From Halorussus caseinilyticus (GTDB lineage Archaea; Halobacteriota; Halobacteria; Halobacteriales; Haladaptataceae): a stretch of 64,000 nucleotides of DNA. The notes beneath the pieces are model-generated. The model worked only from the letters and a program-made list of their open reading frames with translations. It searched no databases and had not been told where the DNA came from. Of the stretch, positions 34,081 through 42,920 are shown one piece after another; position 1 is the first letter of the stretch; each line of letters begins with the position of its first letter. The position numbers and the translations under genes were made by a program. The stretch lies in contig NZ_CP119809.1 in NCBI RefSeq assembly GCF_029338395.1, positions 1,922,001 to 1,986,000 of the forward strand, read 5' to 3'.

Positions 34081-34170
34081 CTAGCTTCGGGCTTGAATTG
34101 TGGAAGACAAGAGGAACTAGCTTCGGGCTTGAATTGTGGAAGACAAGAGGAACTAGCTTCGGGCTCGAGC
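34081..34170. repeat. 36-bp tandem repeat, 2.5 units
   Basis: The unit starts CTAGCTTCGGGCTTGAATTG and recurs at 34081, 34117 and 34153 (partial). Units have no spacers, so this is not CRISPR. The CTAGCTTC motif is the same as in family B elements. Confidence 0.95.
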
Positions 34171-34179
34171 CAATCGAGA

Positions 34180-34345
34180 CCGCAACCGCACCGCGACGCC
34201 TCACGCCTCCCCAACCTCGTCGGCCGCCTCCGGCGGCCGACTCCCTCGCGCGGGTTGGCGCGACCACGACGGTCGCGCCAGCGCGCGCCGATAGAGAATT
34301 AAATAGGATTCTTAAAGCAATATTTAGATACTCTTAAGCAATAGA
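34180..34345 (+). repeat. Family B-related (B3) and C-related (C5) elements upstream of thrS
   Basis: ACCGCACCGCGACG, CCTCCCCAACC and CGACTCCCTCGCGCG echo B1. Then GATAGAGAATTAAATA and TTAAAGCAATAT (34289-34320) align with C3, though the left ATTGCT arm is lost; CTTAAGCAATAG repeats at 34334. A lone GCGCTCGGCCGACC box (family A) sits near 34411. No gene is seen in the 534-nt gap. Confidence 0.6.
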
Positions 34346-34474
34346 AATATATTTTATACGCGGCAGAACGGCTTCACCGCGAACGCTCCGGGGACGCGAC
34401 CACCGAACGCGCTCGGCCGACCACCCGAACAGGCATAAAGCACGTTACCGTGACACATCCTACGGAGTGACACG

Positions 34475-35740
34475 ATGAGGTGGACGAAAACGGTCTCGGC
34501 GGTCGTACTTGCACTGGCGGTATCGGTGGGCGGACTGGGAGCGTTCTGGACGCCGGTGGCGTCGGCGTCCCACCAGTCGGTGACGATTGACTCGCCCTCG
34601 GAGGGCGACCAGTACTTCGTGGGCGAGGCAGTCTCCATCAACGGGACGGCGAACGGGAGCGTCGGGTCTGTCGCGCTCTACGCGCGGGCCAGCGGCGATT
34701 GGCTGTTGCTCGACGTGAATCAGGACGGGGTTCGGGACGGAAGCGACACGCTCACGGTCGACACGGACGGGAGTTGGTCGGTTCGGAACCTCGTCCTCGC
34801 GGACTCGAACCCGATACTGTCGTACCCCGGCAACTACCAGCTAGGTGCCGTCGATGCCGCCGAGGTCGGCGAGAACGGGTCGGTCCCGAGTAGTCTTCCG
34901 GCGAACAGACTCCTCGAGGCCGGAGGCGCGCAGTCCTCGCTCCGAATCGAGCGCGCGCGACTCGAAGGGAGCTTCCTGACCGTCGGCGGCGAACTCCCGA
35001 CCGAGAACGCCGAGATTACCGTCGAGGGGACCGCACGCGGCGCGCAGGAACTGCTCGTCGTCCTCGTAGACTCGCGCGGGAACGTCGCGGCCGACCGGAT
35101 AGCCGTCCCGCGCGGAAGCGGTTCGTTCGACCAAGACGTGGCGCTTCTGACCCCGGACGGCGAGCAACTCGCCGAGGGCCAGACGACCGGGTACGTACTC
35201 GCGGTCGGTCGAGACAACCGGGTCGGCGACGGACTCCTCCCCGACGGGTCGAACGCCACTCTCGACGCGCTCGCGGAGTACCTCACCACCTCGCCGGGTC
35301 GACTCGACGCGTGGCAGGTCCGCGAGCGACTCCTCGGCCAGACAGTCGACGAGGCGGGGAGCGACGACCTTCTGGTCTCGACCCAGTTTCGCTACGCCGA
35401 GAAGTCTACTACCGTCTCCAGCGTCACGCCCGAGAGTCTGGTCGGTGCGGAGGGAATCTACGCGGTCACTGCCGGGGAGACGATGGTCGTCCGCGGCCGG
35501 ACCAACCGACTCCCCGACGAGAGTACGATTATGGTCGAAGCGACCGACGGACCGACTCCCAGTCGCATCTCGACCGCGTGGACCCAAGACTGGAACTTGG
35601 ACGGCAACTGGGCGGTGTCCATGAACACCGACGGCGTTGAACCGGGTCGCTACACCCTGACGGTGGACGTGGACGGCGACACCGCCGACCAAGTGCAGGT
35701 CCGGATACTCCCCTCGTTCGGGAACGTGACGCCGGGATAA
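34475..35740 (+). CDS. Secreted surface protein, unknown
   Basis: 421 aa. A Sec signal peptide (KTVSAVVLALAVSVGGLGAF, cleavage near ASA, residue about 33) opens it. The mature chain is acidic and beta-rich, with repeated Ig-like pieces: VTIDSPSEGDQYFVGEAVSI, later ITVEGTARGAQELLVVL and ETMVVRGRTNRLPDESTIMV. The last piece, YTLTVDVDGDTADQVQVRIL, resembles haloarchaeal S-layer modules. No PGF-CTERM anchor or C-terminal helix is present, so it may be secreted or held by partners. A GGAG lies 8 nt before the ATG. Confidence 0.7.
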   Translation: MRWTKTVSAVVLALAVSVGGLGAFWTPVASASHQSVTIDSPSEGDQYFVGEAVSINGTANGSVGSVALYARASGDWLLLDVNQDGVRDGSDTLTVDTDGSWSVRNLVLADSNPILSYPGNYQLGAVDAAEVGENGSVPSSLPANRLLEAGGAQSSLRIERARLEGSFLTVGGELPTENAEITVEGTARGAQELLVVLVDSRGNVAADRIAVPRGSGSFDQDVALLTPDGEQLAEGQTTGYVLAVGRDNRVGDGLLPDGSNATLDALAEYLTTSPGRLDAWQVRERLLGQTVDEAGSDDLLVSTQFRYAEKSTTVSSVTPESLVGAEGIYAVTAGETMVVRGRTNRLPDESTIMVEATDGPTPSRISTAWTQDWNLDGNWAVSMNTDGVEPGRYTLTVDVDGDTADQVQVRILPSFGNVTPG

Positions 35741-35743
35741 CGG

Positions 35744-35759
35744 TCGGTCCCCGGACCGA
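35744..35759. other. Short palindrome between convergent genes
   Basis: TCGGTCC/GGACCGA (2-nt loop) lies in the 25-nt gap between the surface protein and the permease. It could help end both transcripts, but no T-run follows. Confidence 0.35.
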
Positions 35760-35765
35760 AGTCAC

Positions 35766-36755
35766 TCACCGCTTCTCGCTGATTCGCGGGTCCAACACGG
35801 CGTACAGCACGTCCTGCAGGAAGTTGGCCGCGATGCCGACGAACGCGATGACCATGGTCGTCCCGACGACGACCGGCACATCGCGCTTCTCGATGGCGTA
35901 GAGGCTCAGCGCGCTCAGTCCCTGAATGCCGAATATCTCCTCGATGACGTAGATGTTGACCACGAGGACCGCCACCATGTCGGTGAAGAAAAGCGACAGG
36001 ATGGGGACCGCGGCGTTCCGGAGGACGTGGCGAGCGACCGACAGGCGCGAGACGCCCTTGGCCTTGAGCGCCGCGACGAACTCGGCGTTGACGTACTCCA
36101 TCGACTCCGCGCGTGCGTACCGGAGTTGCCCGGCGAACAGGCCCGACGACAGCACCAGCGCCGGGAGGACGAACTGCTTCAGGTGCGAGACGCTCCAGAA
36201 CGCCCCGCCCGAGAAGTCGGGTTGTCCGACGCCAAGACCCGACGACCCGACCTGCACCGCGAACGCCAGCGTCACGATTTCCGCGAGCCAGAAGTTCGGC
36301 ACCCCGAGTCCGAGATAGGCGGTCAGACTCGACACCCGGTCGAAGATGCCCCGGCGGTTGAACGCCGCGTAGAGACCAATCACCACTCCGTTTATCAGCG
36401 ACACCAACAGCGCCGGGACGACGTACAGCGCGGTGTAGGGAAGTCTGTCGCGTATCAGCGACGTGACCGGGACGCCGAAACTGTACGACCGCCCCCACTC
36501 GAACGTCGAAACGGCCACTACCCAGCGACCGTATCGCTCGACCAGCGGTTCGTCCAAGTTCCGCGTCGCTCGGTAGACCCGAATCGCGCTCTGCACGTCT
36601 TCGGTACTCCCGCCTTTCTTCGACACCTGATAGGCCACCAACGCCTGATTCGGGTCCGGTGTGGCCGCGACGAAGACGAACGCCACGCTCGTCACCAGAT
36701 AGACGGCGACGAGCGCGACGATTGTCCGACGAGTAACGTGTCGGAGCAGTCCCAT
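35766..36755 (-). CDS. ABC transporter permease, DppB-like
   Basis: 329 aa inner-membrane subunit of a dipeptide/nickel-type importer. The N-terminal helix (RRTIVALVAVYLVTSVAFVF) is typical of DppB proteins; the EAA loop reads FVAALKAKGVSRLSVARHVL; about six helices are present and the C-terminus is DPRISEKR. ATG 36755 is chosen; upstream residues are Cys-rich and not conserved. A DppC-like permease is divergent on the other strand. No solute-binding protein or ATPase is near, so the ligand is unknown. Confidence 0.85.
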   Translation of the reverse strand: MGLLRHVTRRTIVALVAVYLVTSVAFVFVAATPDPNQALVAYQVSKKGGSTEDVQSAIRVYRATRNLDEPLVERYGRWVVAVSTFEWGRSYSFGVPVTSLIRDRLPYTALYVVPALLVSLINGVVIGLYAAFNRRGIFDRVSSLTAYLGLGVPNFWLAEIVTLAFAVQVGSSGLGVGQPDFSGGAFWSVSHLKQFVLPALVLSSGLFAGQLRYARAESMEYVNAEFVAALKAKGVSRLSVARHVLRNAAVPILSLFFTDMVAVLVVNIYVIEEIFGIQGLSALSLYAIEKRDVPVVVGTTMVIAFVGIAANFLQDVLYAVLDPRISEKR

Positions 36756-36914
36756 CGTTCTCCGTTGCCGAGGACAGAAAATTAACACTTGCGGTCGACT
36801 CTCGGGGTCGATGGTACCGATACCCACGGCAGGGTCGAACGGGACGCCGCCACGACAGTTACGACAGAATCTCAATATTTATTTGCGGTGGGTGACAATC
36901 GCTCCCACGTTCAC

Positions 36915-38054
36915 ATGGGCGGCGACGTAGGGTACGACGGCGCGGCGACGACCCGACGAGCGTCGGTCGGCGGCCGATTCGCGGCGTTCGGTCTCGGGAC
37001 ACTCGGTCTCGGCGTCGGGTTCGCAATCGACCGATTCGTCCGCGGGGACCGACCGCTGGTCGCGGGTATCGACCCCTCCGGGTTGGACTGGCTTTTCGCC
37101 CTCTCGTGGCTTGCGCTGGCGACGTTCGTCGTCTGGCCGCTTGTCGCGCGTCCGCGGATGACTCGCACCTACTGGGGACGACTCCGGACGAACCGGTTGG
37201 CAGTCGCCAGCCTCGCGTACCTCGTCGTCTTCTTGGTCGTCGGCACCGTCGGTCCGTGGTTCCTCGAACCCGACTTGAACTTCGGCCACGCCAACCAACC
37301 GCCGATGTTCTTCACCATCACCGACGGACTCGTCTACAACTGCCTCGGTCCGGTCGTGGACGGTCGGTGTCACGGGACTCTGCGCTATCCCCTCGGGACC
37401 AACGGCACCGGCAAGAGCGTCCTCGCGCTGTTGGTGTCGGGGATGCGCGTGAGCCTGCTGGTCTCGCTCGTCTCGGCGACGATTCTGGTTCCGGTCGGCG
37501 TCACCATCGGCGTCGTCGCCGGGTACGCGGGCGGATGGACCGATACCCTGTTGATGGGCTACGTGGACGTGCAACAGACGCTTCCGGCGTTCGTCCTCTA
37601 TCTCGTCCTCATCTTCCTATTCGACAAGGGACTGTTGCTGGTCGTCCTCGTGTTCGGCCTGACCAGTTGGGGCGGCACCGCCCGGATGGTCCGGAGCGAA
37701 GTCCTCCAGCGTCGGCGCGAGGGCTACGTCACGGCCGCACGGAACGCGGGCGCGAGCCACTGGCACGTCCTCAGAAAGCACGTCCTCCCGAACGTCTCTT
37801 CGACCGTCGCAACCGCGATGAGCCGACAGATTCCCGTCTTCCTGCTGACCGAGGCGGCCATCGCCTACCTCGAACTCAACAACCTCCTGTTGATGTCGTG
37901 GGGCGAAATCATCGCGCTCGAACTCCGGAAGGGGTTCCCGAAGACGTGGTGGGCCTCGACGTTCGCGGTGGCGCTGTTGGCGACGACGATAGTCTCGTTC
38001 AGCGTCCTCGGAGACGCGATGCGGGACGTACTCGACCCGAAGGAGTCGGCGTAG
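36915..38054 (+). CDS. ABC transporter permease, DppC-like
   Basis: 379 aa. After two extra N-terminal helices (VGGRFAAFGLGTLGLGVGF and DWLFALSWLALATFVVWPLV) comes the usual DppC start, TYWGRLRTNRLAVASLAY. The EAA loop is YVTAARNAGASHWHVLRKHV, and the C-terminus is GDAMRDVLDPKESA. It pairs with the divergent DppB-like gene; divergent transcription is unusual since such permeases are nearly always in one operon. ATG 36915 is chosen; an earlier ATG at 36789 would overlap the promoter region. Confidence 0.83.
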   Translation: MGGDVGYDGAATTRRASVGGRFAAFGLGTLGLGVGFAIDRFVRGDRPLVAGIDPSGLDWLFALSWLALATFVVWPLVARPRMTRTYWGRLRTNRLAVASLAYLVVFLVVGTVGPWFLEPDLNFGHANQPPMFFTITDGLVYNCLGPVVDGRCHGTLRYPLGTNGTGKSVLALLVSGMRVSLLVSLVSATILVPVGVTIGVVAGYAGGWTDTLLMGYVDVQQTLPAFVLYLVLIFLFDKGLLLVVLVFGLTSWGGTARMVRSEVLQRRREGYVTAARNAGASHWHVLRKHVLPNVSSTVATAMSRQIPVFLLTEAAIAYLELNNLLLMSWGEIIALELRKGFPKTWWASTFAVALLATTIVSFSVLGDAMRDVLDPKESA

Positions 38055-38119
38055 CGACCGGTTCCCAGTTCTCGAAAACGACGACCCGGTACTAAGCCCG
38101 AGAGGGCGTAGTGACACGT

Positions 38120-38413
38120 ATGACCAGTTCACAAGCCCTCGCCGACTCCGCGATGGTGGTCGCACTCAAGACCATCACGCTGGCGCTCGGCATCGCGCTG
38201 ACCTACTTCGCGTACGAGGCGTATCGCCGGACGAACGTCGCTGCGCTCCGCGCGCTCTCGGTCGGGTTCGGTCTCGTGACGACCGGCACCGTCCTCGGCG
38301 GCGTCGTCCACCAGTTTACCGCCCTCAGCATCGCCGACGGCATCGTCGTCGAGAGCGTCTTCATGGCCCTCGGGTTCGGCGTCCTGACCTACTCGCTGTA
38401 CGCGGAGACGTAG
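38120..38413 (+). CDS. DUF7521-like small membrane protein
   Basis: 97 aa with three hydrophobic segments: TITLALGIALTYFAYEAY, LSVGFGLVTTGTVLGGVVH and GIVVESVFMALGFGVLTYSL. The YEAYRRTNVAALRALSVGFG stretch is characteristic of haloarchaeal DUF7521 proteins. Function unknown. Confidence 0.65.
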   Translation: MTSSQALADSAMVVALKTITLALGIALTYFAYEAYRRTNVAALRALSVGFGLVTTGTVLGGVVHQFTALSIADGIVVESVFMALGFGVLTYSLYAET

Positions 38414-38479
38414 CTCGCACTTTCGGAGAACCGAAACCGGAGAATCGTCGCTATTCGAGCGTAATGTTCGACAAAATGA

Positions 38480-38554
38480 TGCTCCGTCTGGGATTTGAAC
38501 CCAGGTCATCGGCTCGAAAGGCCGAAATGATTGGCCGGACTACACCAACGGAGC
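38480..38554 (-). tRNA. tRNA-Glu(UUC)
   Basis: The minus strand begins GCTCCGT and ends ACGGAGC plus discriminator A. The anticodon arm TCGGC-CTTTCGA-GCCGA gives TTC. D arm and T arm (CTGGG-TTCAAAT-CCCAG) are intact; no intron or encoded CCA. Confidence 0.95.
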
Positions 38555-38608
38555 GTTAGCTTCCATCCGGGTCCTCTTCCGGACGCATTTTGACGAATGG
38601 ACCGCATG

Positions 38609-38616
38609 CTTATAAA
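38609..38616 (-). promoter_or_regulatory. Promoter of tRNA-Glu
   Basis: TTTATAAG on the minus strand lies about 55 nt before the tRNA, a classical TATA box that also sits in the tail of the HNH pseudogene. Confidence 0.6.
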
Positions 38617-38621
38617 CCCAA

Positions 38622-39194
38622 CTAAATCGTTCTATCAGCGTGGTGTGGTTTAGCATGTCTGTCCCGACCACCCTCTCGTTCCGCCTCGAATAGTAACTCT
38701 ATCGGAGCGTCGAGAGTTATCTTTCCGTGTTCGGCTCGGCCGTGGCATCGTTTACGGAGGAGTACGAGGTTTTCCCCACGGTGGGCGTCTTTCGTTGAGC
38801 AGTTCTCCGACTGGCGAAAGAGTCGGACGGGCACGATGTGGTGAACCTCCAGACGGTACTCCGACCCGACGTGACCGCGTGCTGGCATACCTCGCCGCGT
38901 TCTCGAACGTCCTCGCGTGCAACCGACCAACCGGAGCCGTAGTGGTTGCTGTAGCCGCCTCGCCAGTTCGGGTTTCGCTCTCCTGCCGTCGATTCGCTCA
39001 TTCTTCGACGAGTCTCCTTCGAACGAGTGAGGATGATTCTCGCCACGTATCTATCGTGTCGGAATACTGAACTTCTCCATGTACTTCCGGATAGCTCTCG
39101 GTGAAACGCCGCACTCTTCGGCGATTTTCTGCTGTGTGAGACCCCCCTTCTGGTATTTTACTTCGAGCCAGTGTCCACTTCGATACCGCCCCAT
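38622..39194 (-). pseudogene. HNH endonuclease with N-terminal HTH, broken by two frameshifts
   Basis: Three frames carry one protein. Piece 1 (39194-39051, 47 codons from ATG, then TAG) is an HTH: GRYRSGHWLEVKYQKGGLTQ followed by QKIAEECGVSPRAIRKYM. Piece 2 has ERNPNWRGGYSNHYGSGWS and EVCQH. Piece 3 has GSEYRLEVHHIVPVRLFRQ and KRCHGRAEHGK. Restoring one base after CAC would give CQHCGHVGSEY, completing the zinc pair; the second pair reads RKRC instead of CKRC. The gene is decayed. It lies upstream of tRNA-Glu on the same strand and has a TATA box near 39222. Confidence 0.85.
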
Positions 39195-39323
39195 CTATAG
39201 TCGGGTTAGACTTCCTAGACTATAAAGCACTACGACTTCCGAGAGAAAAGGACGAATAGAACCGATACGATGGCCACCGATACCGGATGGCCCTCGCTTC
39301 GCTTTTTCGGAAACGCCGTTCGC

Positions 39324-41306
39324 TTACTTCCCTTCGAACTCCGGTTCGCCGTCCCCCATGAAGGCGGTAATGCCCTCCATCAGGTCGTCGGTGTTCATCA
39401 GGTGGCCGAAGGCCTGAGACTCGACTTCGAGACCGGCATCGGTGTCGTCGCGGCCCGCGAGCATCGCGCGCTTGGTGTACTTCTGGGCGATGGGCGGTCC
39501 GGCGGCGAGGTCCGCGGCGAGTTCGAAGGCGCGGTCCTCGAACGCGGGGACCTCCACGACTTCGTTGACGAAGCCGTAATCTTCCATCGTCTCGGCCTCG
39601 AAGCGGTCGGCGGTGAAGATGATTTCTTTCGCGCGGCCCTCGCCGACGATGTGCTTGAGGCGCTGGGTCCCGCCCCATCCGGGCAGGAGACCCAAGTCGT
39701 GTTCCGGTTGGCCGAACTCCGAGCGGTCGCTGGCGACGCGCATGTCGGCGCAGGTCGCCATCTCCATCCCGCCGCCGAGACAGTAGCCGTCGATGCCCGC
39801 CACGACCGGCATCGGGCAGGCTTCGAGTTTGCCGAAGGTGTCTTGGCCCTTCTTCGAGAGTTCGACCGCCTGAATCGGGTCGCCCCCGCCCGCGGCCATG
39901 CTCTGTACGTCCGCGCCCGCGGAGAAGGCCTTGTCTCCCTCGCCGACGAGCAGGAGCGCGCGCACGTCGTCGTCCTCGGTCAGAGCTTCGACGGCCTCGC
40001 CGAGTTCGTCCAGCAGTTCCTCGCTGACGGTGTTCATCCGGTGTGGTCGGTCGAGGACGACCTTCCCGACCATCTCGCCCGGTTTCTCGACGCGGATGTT
40101 GTCGTAGTCGTACGCGCCCTCCTCGCCCTCGGATTCCTCGTCGCCGCCGTAGAAACCGCCCTCGGCGGCGGCCTCACGGAGGTAGTCGCTGGCCTCGTAC
40201 CGGGCCGCACCGGTCTCGTCGTGGAGTTCGTTCAGGGTGTCGGCGAGCGCGTCGAGACCCGCGTCGTCGGCCATCTTCGCCGGTCCCTCGGGGAAGCCAG
40301 CGCCGAGCATGACCGCCTCGTCGATTGCGTCGGGGTCGGCCACGTCGTTGGCGACGAGTTTGGCGACTTCGTTGGCCATCACCGCTTGGAGGCGGCGAAC
40401 CGCGTCCTCGCTCCCGGCGTCGGTGGGGATGTCCGCGCCGCCCTCGTCGTAGTCGTAGAAGCCCTCGCCGGTCTTCTTGCCGAGTTTCTCGGCCTCGACT
40501 TTCTCCACGAGGAGCGGGCACGGTTCGTAGGCCTCGCCCAACACGTCGTTCATGTAGTCCAAAACGTGGTAGCCAACGTCGATTCCCACTTGGTCGGCGA
40601 GTTCGAAGCTCCCCATCGGCAGGCCCATGTCGAACTTGGTCGCGCTATCGACTTCCGCGACGGTGTAGTCGCCGGATTCGACCATCCACGCCGCCTCGTT
40701 CATCAGGGGAACGAGGATGCGGTTGACGATGAATCCGGGACTGTCCTTCCGGACCCGGACGGGCGTCTTGCCCATCGCCTCGGCGAGGTCCTCGGTGAGG
40801 TCCAGCACCTCGTCGTCGGTGTGTTCGCCCGAGATGACCTCCACGAGTTGCATCCGGACCGGCGGGTTGAAAAAGTGCATCCCGCAGAAGCGCTCGGGTC
40901 GCTCGGTGACTTCCGAGAGTTCCGTGACCGAGAGGCTGGAGGTGTTGGTGGCGAAAATCGTGTGGTCGGGCGCGTACTCTTCGAGTTCGCCGTACACGTC
41001 CTTCTTAATGTCCATCTTCTCGGGGACCGCCTCGACCACGAAGTCGGCGTCTTCGACGGCCTCCTCGAAGTCCACGATGGGAGTCACTCGGTCGAGGGCG
41101 GCGTCGGCCTCCTCGTCGGAAATCTGGTCTTTCTCGGCGAGTTTGTCGAGGCTCCACTCTATCTGGTCGTAGCCGTTCTGGACGAACTCGTCTTTGATGT
41201 CGCGCAGGTTGACCTCGTACCCGGCGAGTGCCGCGACTTCGGCGATGCCGTGGCCCATGTTGCCCGCTCCGAGAACCGCGATGGTGTTGATATTATCTAC
41301 TTCCAT
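39324..41306 (-). CDS. Bifunctional 3-hydroxyacyl-CoA dehydrogenase / enoyl-CoA hydratase
   Basis: 660 aa. Domain order is dehydrogenase first, hydratase last. N-terminus: Rossmann AVLGAGNMGHGIAEVAALAG; catalytic region ATNTSSLSVTELSEV and FCGMHFFNPPVRMQLVEVI (His/Glu pair); the C-terminal 3HCDH helices follow to about residue 400. The hydratase has the oxyanion loop FSAGADVQSMA, GIDGYCLGGGMEMATCADM, and the acidic FGQPEHDLGLLPGWGG. Performs two consecutive beta-oxidation or crotonyl-CoA steps. An acyl-CoA dehydrogenase is divergent next to it. Confidence 0.93.
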   Translation of the reverse strand: MEVDNINTIAVLGAGNMGHGIAEVAALAGYEVNLRDIKDEFVQNGYDQIEWSLDKLAEKDQISDEEADAALDRVTPIVDFEEAVEDADFVVEAVPEKMDIKKDVYGELEEYAPDHTIFATNTSSLSVTELSEVTERPERFCGMHFFNPPVRMQLVEVISGEHTDDEVLDLTEDLAEAMGKTPVRVRKDSPGFIVNRILVPLMNEAAWMVESGDYTVAEVDSATKFDMGLPMGSFELADQVGIDVGYHVLDYMNDVLGEAYEPCPLLVEKVEAEKLGKKTGEGFYDYDEGGADIPTDAGSEDAVRRLQAVMANEVAKLVANDVADPDAIDEAVMLGAGFPEGPAKMADDAGLDALADTLNELHDETGAARYEASDYLREAAAEGGFYGGDEESEGEEGAYDYDNIRVEKPGEMVGKVVLDRPHRMNTVSEELLDELGEAVEALTEDDDVRALLLVGEGDKAFSAGADVQSMAAGGGDPIQAVELSKKGQDTFGKLEACPMPVVAGIDGYCLGGGMEMATCADMRVASDRSEFGQPEHDLGLLPGWGGTQRLKHIVGEGRAKEIIFTADRFEAETMEDYGFVNEVVEVPAFEDRAFELAADLAAGPPIAQKYTKRAMLAGRDDTDAGLEVESQAFGHLMNTDDLMEGITAFMGDGEPEFEGK

Positions 41307-41421
41307 GTTCGTGGAGTCGGTTGCCGGGCGTTTGAACGTTTCCCTATCGCAGGTTAGAAACTCTCTTCCAGTTTACTCTCGGTTACGAAGAGATTTAGGG
41401 CAGGGTATGTAATCCGGACAC

Positions 41422-42573
41422 ATGGACTTCGGACTCTCCGACGAACAGAAGCAGATTCGAGAGGAAGTGCGGCGATTCGCCGAGAACGAAATCGCTCCGG
41501 TCGCCAAGGAGTACGACGTAGAGGAGAAGTACCCCCACGACCTCATGGACGAGGCCGCCGAGATGGGCCTGCTCGGTGCCCACATCCCGCTGGAGTACGG
41601 CGGTGCGGGCTACAGCAACCTCGAATCGGCCATCATCACCGAGGAGTTGTTCGCGGTGGACCCCGGCATCGGTCTCTGCATCACGTCGGCGGCGTTCGGT
41701 GCGGACGCCATCATGGAGTTCGGTACCGACGACCAGAAAGAGCGCTTCCTGACGCCGGTCGCGGAGGGCGAGGCCATCATGGGCGCGGCAATCTCGGAAC
41801 CCGACACGGGGTCGGACGTGTCGAGCGTCTCCACCTCCGCCGAGAAGGACGGCGACGAGTGGGTCGTCAACGGAAACAAGATGTGGATTACCAACGGGTC
41901 GGTCGGCGACTACTACGTCGTCCTCTGTCAGACCGACCCCGACGCCGACGGCCGGTACAACGGCTTCAGTCAAATCGTCGTGGAGTCGGACCGCGACGGC
42001 TTCGAGGCCGACAAGATTACGGGCAAACTCGGCATTCGGGCCTCTGACACCGCCGAACTCATTCTGGACGACGTGCGCGTGCCCGAGGAGAACCTCATCG
42101 GCACCCGCGGCATGGGCTTCCTCCAGCAGATGCAGTTCTTCGACGAGACCCGAACCGCCGTCGCCGCCCAAGGCGTCGGCATCGCCAAGGGCGCGTCCGA
42201 GGCGGCGCTCGACTACGCCAAAGAGCGCGAGCAGTTCGACCGCCCCATCTCGGAGTTCCAAGCCATCCAGCACAAACTCGCCGAGATGCACACCCAGACC
42301 GAGGCGGCGCGCAACCTGACCTACAAGGCGGCGTGGAACGTCGACCAAGGCGAGGACATCACGAAACTGGCGAGCATGGCCAAGGAGTTCGCCTCTAAAG
42401 TCGCCGTGGACGTGGCCAACGAAGCGGTCCAGATTCACGGTGGCTCGGGCTACGTCAACGACTTCCCGGTCGAGCGGTTCTACCGCGACGCCAAGATTAC
42501 CCAAATCTACGAGGGCACCACCGAGATTCAGAAGAACATCATCGCTCGGGAGTTGCTCGGTAAGGGCTTCTAG
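41422..42573 (+). CDS. Acyl-CoA dehydrogenase
   Basis: 383 aa FAD enzyme for the first beta-oxidation step. Signatures: [58 protein letters not shown] and [20 protein letters not shown]; the catalytic glutamate lies in [14 protein letters not shown]. Its TATA element (gatttag, about 41391) gives a leaderless start. A T5 run follows the stop by about ten bases and may end the transcript. Confidence 0.95.
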   Translation: MDFGLSDEQKQIREEVRRFAENEIAPVAKEYDVEEKYPHDLMDEAAEMGLLGAHIPLEYGGAGYSNLESAIITEELFAVDPGIGLCITSAAFGADAIMEFGTDDQKERFLTPVAEGEAIMGAAISEPDTGSDVSSVSTSAEKDGDEWVVNGNKMWITNGSVGDYYVVLCQTDPDADGRYNGFSQIVVESDRDGFEADKITGKLGIRASDTAELILDDVRVPEENLIGTRGMGFLQQMQFFDETRTAVAAQGVGIAKGASEAALDYAKEREQFDRPISEFQAIQHKLAEMHTQTEAARNLTYKAAWNVDQGEDITKLASMAKEFASKVAVDVANEAVQIHGGSGYVNDFPVERFYRDAKITQIYEGTTEIQKNIIARELLGKGF

Positions 42574-42599
42574 ACGACCTTTTTATTGCGAACGCAGTC

Positions 42600-42835
42600 G
42601 CCACCGGCGACTGCGTTCGATAAAAGCTCGACCAAAAAGCCGTCGTCACTCCCTCCGAAGCGCCGGGGGCGCTTCTCCGGGGTTCCTCGGCCCGCGAGCG
42701 AGGAGCGCCGACGGCGCTCCTCGCTCGCGGAAGAATCGCTGGTACTCACCGCGCCGCGACCGCACGGCACCGCGACCGCCACCGCTCAGCACAGCGTCGC
42801 GACCGCACGGCACCGCACTCCCCGCTTCGGTCACT
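42600..42835. repeat. G+C-rich intergenic repeats including copy B4
   Basis: 42598-42622 is an inverted repeat (CGCAGTCGCC/GGCGACTGCG). 42690-42735 holds CCGCGAGCGAGGAGCGCC with a complementary GGCGCTCCTCGCTCGCGG. From 42750 the CGACCGCACGGCACCGCGA track occurs twice, then CTTCGGTCACTCG, as in family B. No gene is seen between the dehydrogenase and gtrA. Confidence 0.65.
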
Positions 42836-42849
42836 CGAAACGAAAGACA

Positions 42850-42884
42850 ATTGCTAGAGAATTAAATACACATCTAAAAGCAAT
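42850..42884. repeat. Family C A+T-rich dyad, copy C3
   Basis: ATTGCT and AGCAAT separated by 23 bp; the centre carries AGAGAATTAAATA, and the right side continues ATATCTCTTTTT. Best-preserved member of the family. Confidence 0.75.
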
Positions 42885-42920
42885 ATATCTCTTTTTCAAA
42901 CGTCGGATGAGCGTGCCGAC

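Noticed and set aside
34081-34170. Possible CRISPR array (36-bp units)
   Set aside because: Units are contiguous with no spacers, and no cas genes are present. The 22-bp array at 58143 fails for the same reason.
39270-41357. A 695-codon open frame antisense to the hydroxyacyl-CoA dehydrogenase fusion
   Set aside because: It lies wholly antisense to a gene with full domain evidence; high G+C suppresses stop codons, and the translation is Val/Arg/Gly-rich without motifs.
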